NCBI GenBank assembly: GCA_012523405.1 | Contig: JAAYIN010000051.1 | Span: 1-64,000 of the forward strand | DNA length: 64,000 nucleotides | DNA from: Clostridiales bacterium | GTDB lineage: Bacteria > Bacillota > Clostridia > Christensenellales > Aristaeellaceae | Direction of reading: 5' to 3' | Part shown: positions 17,042 to 26,424 of the stretch, piece after piece | Position numbering within the stretch: the first letter of the stretch is position 1 | Layout: each line of letters begins with the position of its first letter | Position numbers and translations under genes: made by a program | The notes under the pieces: model-generated | Databases searched by the model: none | What the model saw: the letters and a program-made list of their open reading frames with translations, nothing else | What the model was told of the DNA's origin: nothing

Positions 17042-18097
17042 ATGAAATCTAGCACCCGCAAGGTACTCAACTTCCTCTTCATCGCCGCAACCATGGCGAT
17101 GGTCATCATCCTTGCTTTTGGGAATAGCGAATTGGAGAACGCATGGCAAGTGCTGTTCACGCTCAATCCATATTGGCTTGGCGGGGCTGTGCTGTGCTGG
17201 TTTTGTTATCTATTTTTTGATGCCTGCGGCTATCATCTATTCCTCAAAAATCAAAACCATCGGGTTAAAATGCGCTTTGCGCTCTTTATCTCCATGATCG
17301 GATTTTATTATGGCAATATCACCCCGGGCGCAAGCGGCGGACAACCCATGCAGGTATACTACATGAAAAAGCGAGACATCCCCATTGGCATTGGCACATC
17401 AGCGATATCCCTGAAGTTCATGTCCAATCAGCTGATGACCGTTACCATTGCCTCTGTGCTTTGGATATGCAACGCAACTTTTATCGCTGCTCAGCTGGAC
17501 GGCGTGATGTGGGCGGTTATCATCGGTTGGATCATTAACTTCTCAGCTGTTCCGCTCATCCTTCTGATCACGCTGCACCGTCCATTCGTGCAAAGCATCG
17601 TTGCATTCTTCGTACGCATGGGCGCAAAGTTCAAGCTCATCAAGAAGCCCGACGACGCCATGCTTCGCATGAACGCCATCCTTGACACCTATCATTCCAG
17701 CGTGCTGCGCCTTGGCCGCCATCCCAAGCAAATTCTGGTGCAGCTCGTGCTCTCAGCGCTCAGCATGCTCGGCCTTACCTGCGTGGTCATCTGTGTATAC
17801 CACGCCTTTGGTGAGGTTGGTACGCCATGGTATCAGCTGCTAACCCTCGCATTTCTGCTGTTCCTGAGTGCTAGCTATACGCCGCTTCCCGGCGCGAGCG
17901 GTGCGCAGGAGGGCGGCTTCCTGGCATTCTACCGCGGGCTGTTTACCTCAGGAACAATCGGTCTTGCGCTGCTGGTTTGGCGCTTTGCAACCTACTACCT
18001 ATTCATCATCATAGGCGCGGTGATGACCATTGCGATGCAGCTGCGTTCAGGCAAGAAGACAGAAGCGGCGGCTAGCAGCGAAACAAAAACCGACTAG
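17042..18097 (+). CDS. UPF0104 / LPG-synthase-like integral membrane protein
   Basis: This 351-residue protein has about eight membrane segments and the pattern PGASGGQPMQ followed later by PLPGASGAQEGGFLAFY, hallmarks of the YbhN/UPF0104 group related to the flippase domain of MprF. It lacks the soluble aminoacyl-transfer domain, so lysyl-lipid synthesis is not implied. It is co-transcribed with the preceding GT4 gene and may translocate or help make its lipid product. Confidence 0.85.
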   Translation: MKSSTRKVLNFLFIAATMAMVIILAFGNSELENAWQVLFTLNPYWLGGAVLCWFCYLFFDACGYHLFLKNQNHRVKMRFALFISMIGFYYGNITPGASGGQPMQVYYMKKRDIPIGIGTSAISLKFMSNQLMTVTIASVLWICNATFIAAQLDGVMWAVIIGWIINFSAVPLILLITLHRPFVQSIVAFFVRMGAKFKLIKKPDDAMLRMNAILDTYHSSVLRLGRHPKQILVQLVLSALSMLGLTCVVICVYHAFGEVGTPWYQLLTLAFLLFLSASYTPLPGASGAQEGGFLAFYRGLFTSGTIGLALLVWRFATYYLFIIIGAVMTIAMQLRSGKKTEAAASSETKTD

Positions 18098-18118
18098 CAT
18101 GACCCTACGGATATAAGC

Positions 18119-18256
18119 AAAGGGGCTGTTGCAGAAGTCTTTTCAAAAGACAATAGCAACAAAAATCCACCTGCGAATTACTTGATTCCCAGGTGGATTT
18201 TTGTATGTATTTACTACTATTTTGTAAGATAATGGCCGTTTTGCAACAGCCCCTTT
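18119..18256. repeat. Nested inverted-repeat element, MITE-like or composite terminator
   Basis: The outer arms are a perfect 15-bp inverted repeat (AAAGGGGCTGTTGCA at 18119-18133 and its complement at 18242-18256). Inside is a second perfect 15-bp pair (ACAAAAATCCACCTG at 18159-18173 and its complement at 18190-18204) with an 16-nt loop and a T-run. The GGGGCTGTTGCA ends resemble terminal repeats of some insertion sequences, but no transposase is present and no target duplication is clear. The inner hairpin can terminate the operon ending at 18097 and the convergent ywlG gene. Confidence 0.6.
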
Positions 18257-18263
18257 TTGTTAT

Positions 18264-18824
18264 TTATCTTTGGGGATACTGCGCTCTTGATCCGCCGATG
18301 AAGGGCAGGCGTGCATACGCCATGACCACATGTGCATGCCCCACCTTGGCCTCCTCGCCTTCCATGCGAAGGGGCACTGCCACAGGGCGTATATGCATGC
18401 CAACCAATGTATCGCCTACATCAATCGCAGCGTCTGCTTCCATGCTTATCGCAACCGCAGGACTATCGAATCGCTTGTACGCCGCCGCGCCTGCACTGCC
18501 GCCCGCTTTTGGCACAGGCATCACGTTCACCTGCGTTAGGCGCAGACGGTCAAGCACCTCCCGCTCCATCACAAGCGCACGATTGAGATGCTCGCAGCAT
18601 TGAAACACAGGATGCAAACCCAGATCATTGCAGGTTTCAATCATAGCCTTTGCAATCGCATCGCCAAGCTCAGGCACGCTGTCCTTGCCAATATGTCCGC
18701 CTGCCACCTCGCTCGTGCTGCATCCAAGCACCACGGTATGGCCTTTGCGCAAACCGCCATGCTCTGCAAGATAGCGAATGCAGCGATCCAGCTGCGCGCC
18801 AATGGTCTTATATTCTTCGTTCAT
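18264..18824 (-). CDS. YwlG-like protein (UPF0340 / TIGR01440)
   Basis: The 186-residue protein matches the TIGR01440 family in length and in segments such as LGCSTSEVAGGHIGKDS, QCCEHLNRALV and GHAHVVMAYARLPFIGG. The family is conserved in Bacillota and has no established function. GGGAGGAATAAGAG precedes the ATG. It lies 17 nt after the SpoU methyltransferase gene and is the last gene of the long minus-strand run. Confidence 0.88.
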   Translation of the reverse strand: MNEEYKTIGAQLDRCIRYLAEHGGLRKGHTVVLGCSTSEVAGGHIGKDSVPELGDAIAKAMIETCNDLGLHPVFQCCEHLNRALVMEREVLDRLRLTQVNVMPVPKAGGSAGAAAYKRFDSPAVAISMEADAAIDVGDTLVGMHIRPVAVPLRMEGEEAKVGHAHVVMAYARLPFIGGSRAQYPQR

Positions 18825-18841
18825 CTCTTATTCCTCCCAAC

Positions 18842-19567
18842 TCATTTGTCTGCATGTACAAACGCATACGAACCGATACCAACTGCTATGGACAGATTGA
18901 GCGAGTCAATCCTGTCGTTATGCGGGATTCTAACGGCCTGTCCAAGCGCTGAAAATTCAGGCGGAAGCCCGCTTCCCTCATTGCCAAACACAAGCGTATA
19001 AGGCAATTTCCGCATAGCTGTCGCTTCTTCAAGGGACACCGCGCCATCCAGCATAAAGGGGTATAGATGATGGCTTGGGTACTCCGCTTGATAATCACTA
19101 AAATCGCTGTATTGCTTCATGCGAAGCGAAAAGATCGCGCCCATCGTAGCCCGCACGACCTTGGGGTCAAAAACGTCTACCGCAGGGGTGATGATTGCGA
19201 TATCCAATATACCAAGCCCCAGCAGCGTCCTTTGAATCGTCCCCACATTGCCCTCATCCATTGGATGATGCAGCACGACATGCGGCGCCTGCGCGTCCAG
19301 CTCGCCCTGCCATTTTTCAAATACAACCGCAGCAAAGCAATTCTGCTTGCCGCTAATGCGGCTGAGTGCCTTGTCCGCAATCTCCTCGCGAACCCCATAC
19401 TCCCTGCACAGCGCCCTTAGCTTCTCAACGCCTTCGCCCTGTGCCTTTTCGGAGAGCAATAGCCGTTTGGCTCTATGAGGTGCTGTCTGCATCACCATCA
19501 GCGACGGGAAAACCCCCGGCGCATAGCTGTAGTCCAGATCAGCACTGTATGATTTGAGTGGCGGCAT
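18842..19567 (-). CDS. SpoU/TrmH-family RNA 2'-O-methyltransferase
   Basis: The 241-residue protein carries the knotted SPOUT-domain motifs: HHPMDEGNVGTIQRT, then LVFGNEGSGLPPE, then RIPHNDRIDSLNLSIAVGI, which bind S-adenosylmethionine and form the trefoil knot. It would methylate a ribose in rRNA or tRNA; the exact site is not known. The ATG at 19567 follows GGAGGGGAATC; the frame continues upstream into the GNAT gene but without support. Confidence 0.9.
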   Translation of the reverse strand: MPPLKSYSADLDYSYAPGVFPSLMVMQTAPHRAKRLLLSEKAQGEGVEKLRALCREYGVREEIADKALSRISGKQNCFAAVVFEKWQGELDAQAPHVVLHHPMDEGNVGTIQRTLLGLGILDIAIITPAVDVFDPKVVRATMGAIFSLRMKQYSDFSDYQAEYPSHHLYPFMLDGAVSLEEATAMRKLPYTLVFGNEGSGLPPEFSALGQAVRIPHNDRIDSLNLSIAVGIGSYAFVHADK

Positions 19568-19592
19568 GATTCCCCTCCGTTCCCTGATCCGC

Positions 19593-20186
19593 TTATTTCT
19601 TTTGTTCTTCGTATTCGGATTTGAGCAGACTGTAGCATACGATATCCGTAATGCTGTCATCAGGCAATTGCTGTGCATGCCTGATGGTTCCCTCGTAGGA
19701 GAATCCCAGCTTTTCAATCACGCGTTTGCTCTGCCCATTGGTCGGAAAATGCGACACACCGATGATAGGCGCTGCCAGTTCCTCAAAGCCGTAGCGAAGC
19801 ACCTCTTGTGACGCTTCCGCCGCATAGCCCTGTCCCCAATGGGTCTCGCCAAGGGCATATCCGAGTTCTTTCGCGCCACCGATGGATCTGACCGTATCCT
19901 TATGCAGACCGATTGAGCCGATCACGCGTCCGCTTTTCTTTTCCACCATCGCCCATACTTCTCCGCCGTCAATGAACATGCGGATGGTTTTTCTGCTATC
20001 CTCAATGGAGGCATGGGGCGCCCAACCGGCCATCGGACCAACCTGATTGCTGTGCGCATAGGCATATACGTCTACTGCATCGTTTTCATCAAAGGAGCGC
20101 AGCACCAGCCGCTCTGTTTGCAGCACAGGAACAGGCGGCGTTGTTGTTTCTATCCTGCGCTTTCTACGCTTCTTAAAAAGCCTCAT
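19593..20186 (-). CDS. GNAT acetyltransferase, RimJ/RimL type
   Basis: The 197-residue protein has TERLVLRSFDENDA at the start of the domain, the acetyl-CoA loop region ELGYALGETHWGQGYAAEA, and RVIEKLGFSYEGTIRHA, as in ribosomal-protein N-acetyltransferases and their relatives. A basic N-terminal stretch (KKRRKRRIETT) precedes the domain. It overlaps the DUF975 stop as ATGA, so the two are translationally coupled. The substrate is unknown. Confidence 0.87.
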   Translation of the reverse strand: MRLFKKRRKRRIETTTPPVPVLQTERLVLRSFDENDAVDVYAYAHSNQVGPMAGWAPHASIEDSRKTIRMFIDGGEVWAMVEKKSGRVIGSIGLHKDTVRSIGGAKELGYALGETHWGQGYAAEASQEVLRYGFEELAAPIIGVSHFPTNGQSKRVIEKLGFSYEGTIRHAQQLPDDSITDIVCYSLLKSEYEEQKK

Positions 20187-21028
20187 TCATCTTCATCCTC
20201 TCCATCCCCATCGCTCTTTTGATCGAGGTCGGGGAAAGTGCTGGTATCCACGCCCATCTCTTGCATCTTGCTTCGTACCTCGCGATGCGCAATGGATACG
20301 CCATTTTCGCTGCTAATAGTGATATAGAAAGATGCAATGGCAGCGTTTTGATACGTCGCGATCATCAGCTGCATAAACTGCGCAGCTACCAGTGCGATGA
20401 TTGTGCTCATGGATATAAGCATGGTCTGAACAACCATCGCCAAAAGCGACCAGCCGACAAAGCTGATCAGCAATGAAAAATAGCTCATCTTCATATTCGC
20501 CATCGAATTTTTGCTTTTTTCAATCGCTTCCATCGCTGTCATCGTCGGGTCTTGTGCCAAGTAATAGGGTGCCATGCTATAGCGAATCGCAGCGATTACG
20601 CCCGGCACAATGAAGAGCAGCGACCACAGAAAAGTGCGGACAAACATGATCACATGCAGCCACAGTGCCTTAAGCCAAATATTCGCACGGCTCGCCAGCG
20701 CATTCACCTCCAGATCATTGCCGCGCAAACGCTCAATGAAGTAGTGATTGCTGCCCAGCAGCAATGCGGGTGTACACACAAACGAAAGAACATTCAGCAC
20801 TGCGTAGGCAATCCAAATACCGCTTGATACCTTTTGAATTTCCACTAAATACTGCTCAATCTGTCCATAGGTAGTGTACATGGTGATATCAGGAATCGAC
20901 ACAGCGCTCAGCGTGCTGAGAATTGTGGTGATGATTCCCGCGAAAAACGTGACCACCAAAGCGGTCTGCCAGTTGCCCTTGAGTGCAACCTTTGCTTTAC
21001 TCTTAAAATAAAAGGAACCTAAAGTCAT
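20183..21028 (-). CDS. DUF975-family integral membrane protein
   Basis: The 281-residue protein begins with SFYFKSKAKVALKGNWQTALVV, the conserved N-terminus of DUF975, and has about six membrane segments plus FIVPGVIAAIRYSMAPYYLA with the family PG. The tail is very acidic (DGDGEDEDE). Function is unknown. A disrupted paralogue lies directly upstream. GAGGAGGATAAATA precedes the ATG. Confidence 0.85.
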   Translation of the reverse strand: MTLGSFYFKSKAKVALKGNWQTALVVTFFAGIITTILSTLSAVSIPDITMYTTYGQIEQYLVEIQKVSSGIWIAYAVLNVLSFVCTPALLLGSNHYFIERLRGNDLEVNALASRANIWLKALWLHVIMFVRTFLWSLLFIVPGVIAAIRYSMAPYYLAQDPTMTAMEAIEKSKNSMANMKMSYFSLLISFVGWSLLAMVVQTMLISMSTIIALVAAQFMQLMIATYQNAAIASFYITISSENGVSIAHREVRSKMQEMGVDTSTFPDLDQKSDGDGEDEDE

Positions 21029-21079
21029 TATTTATCCTCCTCATAACAGCCTATTGTCATGGTCATTGCTAGAAATTCA

Positions 21080-21778
21080 TCATGCTTTCATCATGATGTT
21101 CATTTTACGCCGTGCTTTTGTCACGCCATCTTTACTGCTAACCGTTACATACAAGGATGCAAATGCAGCATTTGAATAAGTAGCTAACACAATATACAGC
21201 ACCTGCCATACAATCAATGTCAGCACCAAACCGGCAGGAAGCAGCGCCCTTACAAAGAGCTGTGCAAATATCGACAGAACAACAAAGCTGACTGTAAGCG
21301 ACACGGTGGTTTGCGTCATATCCGCCATAGCTTCTTGGCTCTTTGCAATTGCCTCGGTAGCGGAAAGCGTAGGATCCTCCGCAAAATAATAACTTGCCAT
21401 GCTACAACGAATCATCTCAATGATTCCTGGAATAATCAATAGCAGTGTCTAAACAACAACATGTACAACGATGCACAAGTTAAGCCAAACCGCTTTGTGC
21501 GCAAAGTTTAGGCGACTTGTAACTGCCTGCATACCCAGCTCCTTGCCACGCAGTTGTTGGGCGAAGTAATAGTTTGCACTTACCATCAGTATAGGGGTAA
21601 CAAATAGTTCAACAAAATAAGTAATATAGGGTACATCATTTAGAATATTCAGATAACGGAGCACAGTCCTAGCAGTCGTGCCCAATCCCACAACGAAAGT
21701 GATAAACAACGCTGTTTGCCAGTTGTTTTTAAGTGCAGTTAATGCTTGCTTCTTGAAACAAACAAACCCAAACAGCAT
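21080..21778 (-). pseudogene. DUF975 paralogue broken by an in-frame amber codon
   Basis: Two pieces in one frame together match the intact DUF975 neighbour from end to end: FCFKKQALTALKNNWQTALF... in the first and IIPGIIEMIRCSMASYYFAEDPT... in the second. They are split by a single TAG at 21449-21451, at the position where the intact copy has Trp (FLWSLL). No frameshift is needed, so a TGG to TAG change explains it. The start is taken as the ATG at 21778, with GGGAG seven bases upstream. A sequencing error or a recent mutation are both possible. It lies 26 nt downstream of ftsY. Confidence 0.8.
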
Positions 21779-21804
21779 TGCAAATTCTCCCATTATGAAT
21801 CAAA

Positions 21805-22716
21805 TCAATCAAAGAGCGCTGAGACGAATTCCTTTGCATCAAAGGCTTGGAGGTCTTCAATGCCCTCTCCAACGCCCACATACATCACAGGCACCTTCAG
21901 CTCCTTGATGATGGAAAATGCGATGCCGCCCTTTGCCGTGCCGTCAAGCTTTGTAAGAACAATGCCGTTGATGCCCGCAGCTTCGCGGAATGCGCGTGCC
22001 TGAGCGAGTCCATTTTGCCCTGTTGTCGCGTCCACCACCAGCAGGCAGCGAACGGTTGCTTCGGGGTACTCACGATCAATCACCCTGCGCATCTTTTCCA
22101 TTTCATCCATGAGGTTCTTTTTGTTATGCAATCTGCCCGCCGTGTCTACGATCAGCAGATCGGCCTGTCTTGATTTAGCAGCCTGCACGCCATCAAATAC
22201 AACGCCTGCGGGGTCTGCGCCTTCCTTGTGACGAACGATGGGGCAACGTGCGCGCTCTGCCCATACTTCCAGCTGATCAGCCGCTGCTGCGCGGAATGTA
22301 TCAGCTGCGCAAAGGATGATCGTGCGTCCAAGCCCTTGGAAGCGAAGCGCCAGCTTGCCGATGGTGGTGGTCTTGCCAACGCCGTTCACGCCTACAGTCA
22401 AAATAACCATCGGCCAATGCAAAGCGGGTTTTTCAACCTCAAGCATTTCAACCAATATCTCTTGCAGCGCCGCCTTGGCTTGCGTTGTCACCTTCAGGTT
22501 CTGCGCCTTCACCTGTGCACGCAGCGATTCAATCGCCTCTGTTGCGCAAGCTGAACCCATGTCAGAGAGAATCAGCGCATCCATCAGGCTGTCGTAGAAA
22601 TCCTCATCAATCGGGCGGTCATCCGCCACCGCATCCTCCATCACCATCGCCATGTTCTCACGGCTCTTAAATAGTCCCTCGCGCAGGCGTGAAAAAAGAT
22701 TTTTCTTTTCACTCAT
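21805..22716 (-). CDS. ftsY: Signal recognition particle receptor FtsY
   Basis: FtsY is the GTPase that docks the SRP-ribosome complex at the membrane. The 303-residue protein has a short N-region, the helical N domain, and the NG GTPase with G1 GVNGVGKTT at 109-117, DTFRAAAADQLE, DTAGRLHN and TKLDGTAKGG. The long acidic A domain of some bacteria is absent, as in many Bacillota. The ATG at 22716 follows AAGGAGGACATACACA. It lies 54 nt after smc. Confidence 0.96.
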   Translation of the reverse strand: MSEKKNLFSRLREGLFKSRENMAMVMEDAVADDRPIDEDFYDSLMDALILSDMGSACATEAIESLRAQVKAQNLKVTTQAKAALQEILVEMLEVEKPALHWPMVILTVGVNGVGKTTTIGKLALRFQGLGRTIILCAADTFRAAAADQLEVWAERARCPIVRHKEGADPAGVVFDGVQAAKSRQADLLIVDTAGRLHNKKNLMDEMEKMRRVIDREYPEATVRCLLVVDATTGQNGLAQARAFREAAGINGIVLTKLDGTAKGGIAFSIIKELKVPVMYVGVGEGIEDLQAFDAKEFVSALFD

Positions 22717-22770
22717 TGTGTATGTCCTCCTTGTTGCCTTCATGCAAATACGCCGCCGAAGGTCATTTCT

Positions 22771-25700
22771 TTATTCATAGTCGGTCAGGTTGACGCTGAC
22801 CATACTGCTAACCCCTCGTTCTTCCATCGCCACACCAAAGAGCGTATCGCAGCGTTCCATTGTGCCCTTTCTGTGGGTGACAACAATAAACTGCGTGTTC
22901 TCGCTGAACTCCTTGAGATAGTCGGCAAAATAGCTGATGTTTGCATCGTCCAGCGCTGCCTCGATCTCGTCTAAAATGCAAAACGGTGTGGGCTTGAGCT
23001 TAAGCATTGCAAAGAGAATCGCAATCGCTGTGAGCGCTCGCTCCCCGCCGCTGAAGAGGCTGAGTATCTGGCGCTTTTTGCCCGGCGGCTGCACGATGAT
23101 ATCAATGCCGCAGCCCAATGGATCGTTTGGATCGCTCAGCGAAATTTCGCCTCGACCACCGCCAAAGAGCCTCACAAAGGTTTCTGCAAAGTAGTCTTGA
23201 AGCAATGAGAATTGGCCTATAAAGACCGTTTCCATCTGCTCAAGCAGCTGACCGATCAGCTCCAGCAAATCCTTCTTCGCCTGTTCAAGGTCGTTGCGCT
23301 GCGCGCTTAGCTGCGTGTAGCGTTCGTTCATCTGCGCATATTCCTCAATCGCAGCGACGTTGACCGTTCCCATGCGGCGAATGCGTTCCCTGATTTCCAG
23401 CGCATCCTGCTCCGCCTTGCCTTCGTCAAAGGGTGCAAGCTCCTGCATCGTGCCCTCGTCCCTTGCCGCATATACCGCAAAGGTCTCCTGTGCACCTGCA
23501 AAGCTCAGTTCATAGGTATTCCAAAGCCTGTCGCTAAGCTGGCTGAGGTCGTTTTTGATGCGGGTGAGCGCCATTTCCTGACGATGCATGCGCTCTGTTC
23601 CCTTGGACACAAGAAGCTGCAACCCATCGATTTCGCCTTGCAGTTCTCTTAGATCGCGCTGCTTCTCGTCGCGCTTGATCTCCATGTCCTTGGCATGCTC
23701 TTTTGCTGCATCCACACGCTTTTGAGAGCTTTCGATCTGAGCCTCGGCATCCGCTTTGCCCTGATTGGCATCCTGCAAATCCTCGGCGCATGTCTTTTGC
23801 TTTTGCTCAAGTGCCGCCAGCTCTCGCTCGCAGCTCTCCCCATCGCCCAACAACCGCTGCTGATCACGCCTGATTCGGTCGCAGTCATGCTCTGCATTGG
23901 TGAGGGTGAGCATCGCATCGGTCAAGGCTTCTTGGGATGATTCGCGTTCCCTGCGCGCCTTGTCCAAACGAATAGCGAGCTGCTCTGTGCGCAGGTTGAG
24001 CTCGTCCGTGCTGATGTCATCCGCGCTGCTCTGGCGCTCGATCTTCGCCAGTTCCTCATTGATCTCATCCAAGCTCTCACATAGCTGCTCAATGGCTTCA
24101 CGCAGCCCCTGGGAGCGCTGGACATGCGCCTGATAATCCGCCTCCGCGTTGCTGAGTCGCTCGCCATCGCGCACCACGGCAATTTCCTGCTGATGCAGCT
24201 CATACTGTGCCTGCTCGCGGCGTTCCTTAACACCCGCGCGCCGGGCTTCCATTTGAGTGATAAGCGCCTGCGAGTCCACAACGCGCTGCGTGATCTCCTC
24301 AAGCGATGCGCCTAGCTCCTTCATTTCGCGCTCTCTGCCAAGCAGGTTTTGCGCCTTTTGCTGGATGCTGCCGCCCGTCATGCTGCCGCCCGAGTGCATC
24401 ACGTCGCCGCCAAGGGTCACAAGGCGAAATGAATGCCGTCCAGCTCTCATGATCTCAATGCCGCACTCAAGGCTCTCAGCGATGATCGTACGCCCAAGCA
24501 AGCTCTCCATCACAGGGCGATAGATCGGATCAAACGAGCATAGCTCGCTCGCAACGCCTACGCAGCCCTTCATGCTCAGTACCGAGCGTTCGCTTTGAGA
24601 AAGGGTACGACCCCGCACAGTGCTCAGCGGCAAAAAAGTCGCACGTCCAAGCCTGTTTTTTCTCAGATAATCGATCATGTCCTTGGCATCGCTCTCGCTT
24701 TGGGTGACAATGTTTTGCATCGCCGCGCCAAGCGCCATGTCAAGCGCAGTTTCGTAGTCCTTGGGGACATGGAGCAGCATCGCTATCACATCATGCACGC
24801 CCGTGAGCTTTTGGCGTTTGGCATAGGTGAGCGCATTTTTGACTGAATACTGATAGCCCTCATAGCCGTCTTGCAGCTCTTTGAGGGTGCGCAAACGGGT
24901 ATCGACCGCGCGCGCACTCTGCGCATCCTCCTGCACCTGTTTTTGCTTTGATAGGATATCGGCAAGAAGCTGCTTGGTGGATTGGTCAAATGCCTCTGCG
25001 CCGCCTCGAAGCCCTTCCAATGTGGTTTCTTCATTTTGCAGGTTCTGCTTTGCTTCCTCAAGTGCCTCGCTCAGCGTCACTTCGCGCTCATCTTCCCCTG
25101 CGAGTTGGTTCTCAATTTCAGTGCGGCGCTGGGTCATCTGCTGCTGCATCGCGGACTGGCGAGCCTGCGTAGTGCGGATGTTTTGGATGCTGTTCATCCT
25201 GTCCATGATAAATGTCTTATGCTCCGAAAGCTCATCTTCCAGCGTCTGTGCCTTTTCAGTCACCTGCGCATGAGAGATTTTTCTCGCTTCCAGCGCTTCT
25301 GCCGCCTGCGCGAGCAGTTCCTCCGCGCCGCTTAGACCGCCGTCGCTTTGGGTCATCGTCGCTTCGATGAGCTTTATGCGGTTGGCAACGCTCTGCGCCT
25401 CGCTTTTGAGGCGCTCCATGCGCTCACGCTCGTTTTCTATTCGGTTGTCAATCGCTGCCGCTACTTCGCGCGCTTGATGAAGGTTGTCATTTTCGAGTAG
25501 CTGATGATCATGCGCTTCGCTGAGCGTATGCTGGAGTTCCTCCAGCTTTTCCTCGCCCGCCTCGCGCTCCATGGCGATTTTTTCCAAATGCTTTTCAGAC
25601 TCCATCACAGAATCAGTTACCTGCAAAAGCGCCAGCTCCGCCGTGCTCTGTTTTTCTTCCAAGCGCTGGTGACGAAGCAAAAACAGCTTGATATCAAGCT

Positions 25701-26370
25701 CTTTGAGCATATCGCTAAGGGAGAGGTATTCCTTGGCAACCTCCGCCTGCTTTTTGAGGGGAGAGAGATGGCTATGAAGTTCTTCAATCACGTCAATCAC
25801 GCGAACGAGGTTATCATCTGCGCGTTTGAGCCGTCCTTCCGCCTCTTCCTTGCGCATGCGGAAGCGGCTAATGCCTGCCGCCTCTTCAAAAATCGCACGC
25901 CGATCCTCGCTTCGCTGGCTCAGGATTTCATCAATACGCCCCTGCCCAACAATTGAATAGCCCTCTTTACCAACACCCGTATCCCGAAAGAGGTCCACGA
26001 TATCCTTTAGCCTGCAGTTGCTTCCATTCATGAGGTACTCGCTATCGCCGCTGCGATAGACGCGGCGCGTGATGCTAACCTCTGCATATTCAACCTTGAG
26101 CTGATAATCGCTGTTGTCAAAGACAAGCGTTACTTCACAATAGTTCATCGGTTTCTTTTTTTCTGTACCGTTGAAAATAACGTCGGACATGCTGTTGCCG
26201 CGCAGCGTCTTCGCGCTTTGCTCGCCCAGCACCCAGCGAACGGCATCGCTTATATTGCTCTTTCCGCTGCCGTTAGGACCCACAATGCCCGTCACATTCT
26301 GCGGAAAAACGATCTCAGTCCTCTTGGCAAAGGACTTAAATCCGTATATTTCTAACTTGGTTAAGCGCAT
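22771..26370 (-). CDS. smc: Chromosome segregation protein SMC
   Basis: SMC dimers with ScpA and ScpB load at the origin and organise the chromosome. The 1199-residue protein has Walker A GPNGSGKSN near residues 32-40, long coiled coils, a hinge at roughly 510-660 (GVASELCSFDPIYRPVMESL and flanks), and the C-terminal signature SLFSGGERALTA followed by Walker B FCILDEIEAALDDAN. Length is normal. AGGAG precedes the ATG. The order rnc-smc-ftsY is the standard arrangement in Bacillota. Confidence 0.97.
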   Translation of the reverse strand: MRLTKLEIYGFKSFAKRTEIVFPQNVTGIVGPNGSGKSNISDAVRWVLGEQSAKTLRGNSMSDVIFNGTEKKKPMNYCEVTLVFDNSDYQLKVEYAEVSITRRVYRSGDSEYLMNGSNCRLKDIVDLFRDTGVGKEGYSIVGQGRIDEILSQRSEDRRAIFEEAAGISRFRMRKEEAEGRLKRADDNLVRVIDVIEELHSHLSPLKKQAEVAKEYLSLSDMLKELDIKLFLLRHQRLEEKQSTAELALLQVTDSVMESEKHLEKIAMEREAGEEKLEELQHTLSEAHDHQLLENDNLHQAREVAAAIDNRIENERERMERLKSEAQSVANRIKLIEATMTQSDGGLSGAEELLAQAAEALEARKISHAQVTEKAQTLEDELSEHKTFIMDRMNSIQNIRTTQARQSAMQQQMTQRRTEIENQLAGEDEREVTLSEALEEAKQNLQNEETTLEGLRGGAEAFDQSTKQLLADILSKQKQVQEDAQSARAVDTRLRTLKELQDGYEGYQYSVKNALTYAKRQKLTGVHDVIAMLLHVPKDYETALDMALGAAMQNIVTQSESDAKDMIDYLRKNRLGRATFLPLSTVRGRTLSQSERSVLSMKGCVGVASELCSFDPIYRPVMESLLGRTIIAESLECGIEIMRAGRHSFRLVTLGGDVMHSGGSMTGGSIQQKAQNLLGREREMKELGASLEEITQRVVDSQALITQMEARRAGVKERREQAQYELHQQEIAVVRDGERLSNAEADYQAHVQRSQGLREAIEQLCESLDEINEELAKIERQSSADDISTDELNLRTEQLAIRLDKARRERESSQEALTDAMLTLTNAEHDCDRIRRDQQRLLGDGESCERELAALEQKQKTCAEDLQDANQGKADAEAQIESSQKRVDAAKEHAKDMEIKRDEKQRDLRELQGEIDGLQLLVSKGTERMHRQEMALTRIKNDLSQLSDRLWNTYELSFAGAQETFAVYAARDEGTMQELAPFDEGKAEQDALEIRERIRRMGTVNVAAIEEYAQMNERYTQLSAQRNDLEQAKKDLLELIGQLLEQMETVFIGQFSLLQDYFAETFVRLFGGGRGEISLSDPNDPLGCGIDIIVQPPGKKRQILSLFSGGERALTAIAILFAMLKLKPTPFCILDEIEAALDDANISYFADYLKEFSENTQFIVVTHRKGTMERCDTLFGVAMEERGVSSMVSVNLTDYE

Positions 26371-26424
26371 TCATACACTCCTAGCTACTCGTGCATCAGG
26401 TCAAACGACCATGGCCGCTGTATC

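Noticed and set aside
18119-18256. Complete insertion sequence
   Set aside because: The 138 bp between the outer repeats contain no transposase reading frame and no clear target duplication.
22937-26171. Many plus-strand reading frames opposite smc
   Set aside because: They lie fully within the smc coding region, lack ribosome sites and have shadow-like composition.
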